A DNA stretch of 27,769 bases from Xylaria sp. FL1777 (lineage: Eukaryota > Ascomycota > Sordariomycetes > Xylariales > Xylariaceae), in NCBI GenBank assembly GCA_022578965.1, contig MU400883.1:1-27769 (forward strand), read 5' to 3'. Shown one piece after another: positions 24,501-27,769 of this stretch. Both the position numbers and the translations under genes were made by a program. Positions within the stretch are counted from its first letter, which is position 1. The number at the start of each line of letters is the position of its first letter. The notes beneath the pieces are model-generated. The model saw only the letters and a list, made by a program, of their open reading frames with translations. It had not been told where the DNA came from and did no database searches.

Positions 24501-27500
24501 TAAATAAATTATTAGCTAAATAATTAGCAAATAATTATTAATACTTAAGTTTTATTTCTTTTAATAAGCTTTAGCTATTTAACGTATAATAAATAATTAA
24601 CTTAAAACTAATATAAACAAAAAAAATTTAATTGTTTAATTAAAACATAATATTATAACAGTTAAAAAGTAATATTAATGCAATATAATTTTTGCTTAAT
24701 GTTTTAAATATTAAAATAAAATAATTTAACTAAGTATAAATAAATAGCAAAAGTAATTATAACTTAAAAAAAAAAAGCTATTTAATATATATTATATAAA
24801 AAAAAAGTTTATATAACGCTAAAAATTAAAAAAGTTATAAAAAAGTTATTATAAAATATACTTTAGTAATATTTTATGCTATAATACTATTAAATTATAA
24901 AAAGTTTTTAAAGCTTTAAATATTATAGCTTATTAAAAAATAAAATATAATATTAAATATAATAGCTTAAAAATAATAAAAACTTTAAAAATAATAATAA
25001 TAAATAATTTATAGCTAAGTTTATATAACAAAAAATATAGTTTAATAATTAAATAATAAAACATTAAATATATTATAGCAGATTTTGTGATAATAATATT
25101 TAGCTTAAAATATAATTTATTTTAAATATAAAAACGTATTAATATTATATAGCTTTTAAAATAGCTAAATGCTTTATTATTTAATTAATAATATATATAA
25201 ATAAATTAATAAGATTTTTATTGTTTTTATTTATTATTTAATAAAACTATAATTAAAAAAACAAGCTTAGCAAAATTAGCAAAAAAAGAAAACTTTAAGT
25301 TTAACTTAATAAAGTTAAAAATAATATAATATTATTATTAATTTACGTTTTTTTATAAAAATAAAAAAAAGTAAACAAAATAACTTAAAATAAAAAACTT
25401 TATAAAAAACTAAAATAGTTTTTTTATAGTAATTTTATAATAAGCTAATAATATAATTATTATAATATATATTAAAATATTGGTTTTTTTTAGTTAAAAC
25501 AAGCTTAAAGTATATATTATGCTTAAATAAAAGCTTATATTATAATAAATTAAAAAAGCTATAATAAAATATTATACTTATAAAATAAAAAGATTAATGA
25601 AGCTTAACTTTAGTTTAATATTATAAAAAGATATAAAAATATAAAATAAGTAAAAGTTTTAGTATTAATAAAATATTATTATTTTTATTATTTCTTTACT
25701 TATTTAATAAAGTAAAACTAAATATTATGTTTAACTTTTAGTATTAAAGTCTTTTATAAATTAATTTAAATTAAAAATATTATTAAGTAAAAAGTTTAGC
25801 TAAAGCAATATATTTATTAAATTATAATATAAGTAAATAATTTTTAGTTTTTGTTTTTTTTTTTTTATTTAAGTTTAAAATATAAATGCTTACGTAATTT
25901 AAATAAATATTTTAAAAAAAGCTTATAAAAAACAAAAATCTTTAGTAAAACAAAAAAATAAAAGTTTTTTTAATTTTAATTTTTAGTATAAATATAAACT
26001 ATAAAAATATAGCTTATTAATCTTTTAATCTTTTAAAATTTAAAGCTAAAAGTATTAAAAAACTTATTATAAAAATAAAATAAAAATAAAATTTTAAGCT
26101 TATATATAATAACATAAGCTTAATTTAATATATTTTATATATGTTAAAAATATATAGCTAAAATAATAGCTATTAAGTTAATAAAAAACTTAGTTAAATA
26201 AAACATTTAAATATAAAAAAACCTTTTTATATAGTTTATAAATAAGTTAATAATACTAAGCTTAAAAAATAATACTTTTTAATAAAATAGTTTATTAATT
26301 ATAAATAATAATTTATTAGTAATAAAGTAATTTATAGTTTAATTAAACTTATTATTTAAAAAAATAAGCTTAATAATATAATATTTGCTAAAATATTAGT
26401 TAAAAGGCTATTTATAGTAGCTTTATAGCTTAAAATATAAGCTATTTTTACTTATAAAAATACTAATAATTAAAAGTTAAACATAAACCTTAAACTATTA
26501 AAATAAATAGTTAATAATATAGCTATTTATAAATATATAAAAACTAGTTTATAATAGTTAAATATTTATAGTAATATTATTTTTTAATTTTTTAATATTA
26601 GCTTTTTTTATGATATTAAAGCAAAATTTAATAAATATTAAATTGTTTATTTATTAAAATATAAGTTTTTTATTAATAAAAATAATTAAGCTAAAAAAAA
26701 ATATTTATTTATTTTAATTAATTAATATAATAATAAAAGTTATAAATATTATATAGTTATATAACTTAATTTAAAAAAAGCTATAATAATAATATAAAAG
26801 CTTTATTATATTAATTTTAAGTAAAGTTATATATTTAAAAAAATTTAATATATAGTTTATATAAAGCGTAATAAAATATAAGCAGCTTTAAAATAAAAAG
26901 CTAAGCTGCTTATAAAATATATTAAACTTTTAAAAAATTAAAGCTAAATAAAAAAAAGTTTATAACTTAAATTTATTTAAAAACATTAAAGCTATATAAA
27001 AAAATACTATAATAAGCTTAATACTTTTAAAAAAAAAATAATTAAGCTTTTAAATATAATTTTCTTTATAAAAAATTAAATAAAAAATATAAACTAAGTT
27101 TAAATTATTATAAAACAAATTAGTTTTATTTTATTAATAATTTTATTATAATAATAATTTAGCTTAATATAAAAAAAACTGCTAATTTAAATAATTAGTT
27201 TTTATAGCTATTTAATTAAGTAATATTATAATATTACTATTTATTAAATAATAGCTAAATGCTTTTAAGTTAAAATTTATATTAAAACGTAATAATATTT
27301 TTTATATATTATAAACGTATTAAAATAAGCTTTATATTTTATATTTTAGCAAATAAATTATTTATATAATTAAAAATAATTATATAATAGTTTATATATT
27401 ATAATTTTTATATATATAAAATAAAATCCTTTATAAATAACTTAATTATATAAAAAAGTTCTTTAAGTAATAAAGTAGTTTTATTATTACGATTTGCTAA

Positions 27501-27769
27501 AAATAAGCTTTTTTTTGCTTTAATTTTCTTATATTTTTTTTTAAAATAAAAAACATAAAAAAAGATCTTTTTTTTTTTTTTTTAACTTTTAACCTTTATG
27601 CTTTTTTTTTTTAAGCTAAGTTTTAAATATATTATATTATTATTGCTTATATTATAGCTTATATTATGTAGTATATTAAAATAAAAATTTAAGCACAAAA
27701 AAAAATATATTTATTTTTTTTATTTTTTTTTAAAAAAATTAAATTTAAATCAATTTAAAATTTTTAAAT
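21532..27769. other. Gene-free AT-rich mutated DNA
   Basis: No gene or RNA is recognised in these 6.2 kb. Two perfect stem-loops lie at 22230-22255 (11 bp arms, TATT loop) and 22306-22336 (14 bp arms, TTT loop). From about 27480 to the end homopolymers dominate, with runs of up to about 20 T and the palindrome AAAAAAAGATCTTTTTTT at 27557-27574. Otherwise the sequence has the same AGCT-rich, CpA- and CpG-poor texture as the rest of the window. Confidence 0.55.
22230..22336. repeat. Two neighbouring perfect stem-loops
   Basis: The first has ATGCTTATTAA pairing with TTAATAAGCAT around TATT (22230-22255). The second has AAAGATTATTTTAT pairing with ATAAAATAATCTTT around TTT (22306-22336). They lie 50 bp apart. 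No role can be assigned, and the base composition makes hairpins likely by chance. Confidence 0.4.

Noticed and set aside
27557..27620. Poly-T runs after a palindrome as a transcription terminator
   Set aside because: No adjacent transcription unit exists and the whole area is homopolymer-rich.
1..27769. Organelle genome or an AT-rich protist genome
   Set aside because: There are no rRNA, tRNA or respiratory genes and no long open frames. The only recognisable protein relic is a fungal-type Fot1 transposase, and the C-context bias fits RIP.

Overview
This window is extremely AT-rich (about 13-15% G+C by eye over most of its length) and holds no intact gene. Surviving C residues sit mostly before T, so AGCT and AAGCTT cores are very common while CpA, TpG and CpG are scarce. 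This is the signature expected of repeat-induced point mutation (RIP) or a similar repeat-directed C-to-T process in a filamentous ascomycete (Pezizomycotina). One recognisable element, a decayed Fot1/Pot2-type (pogo family) DNA transposon, independently points to a filamentous fungus. I cannot name the species. The window reads as a gene-free heterochromatic AT block of the kind found in centromeric, pericentromeric or subtelomeric regions.

Layout: 1-790 is a tandem array built from 18-21 bp TAA-rich units and five copies of a ~50 bp block, organised into a higher-order repeat of 317 bp. 791-3837 is mutated AT-rich DNA without recognisable genes. 3838-3930 (block A) and 4031-4340 (block B) are two repeat segments that recur near the other end of the window as B (20702-21009) and A (21439-21531), in the same orientation but opposite order. 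4341-9834 is featureless apart from hairpins.

9837-11698 is the clearest object: a 1862 bp transposon relic with 48 bp terminal inverted repeats (TIRs), flanking TA dinucleotides and a transposase pseudogene (9937-11591). The pseudogene can be followed from the N-terminal helix-turn-helix through the DDE/D catalytic core to a C-terminal CCHC zinc knuckle. It carries about 38 in-frame stops, one frameshift in a T-tract, and Asn codons at all three expected catalytic Asp positions. It keeps more CpG than its surroundings and may be a younger insertion.

11701-20701 and 21010-27769 are again mutated AT-rich DNA. They contain a compact palindrome-rich segment at 12765-12898, patches of strong A/T strand skew, and a homopolymer-rich end. 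No tRNA, rRNA, CRISPR array or functional promoter could be supported. Nothing here looks able to make a functional protein; the interest lies in repeat structure and mutational history.
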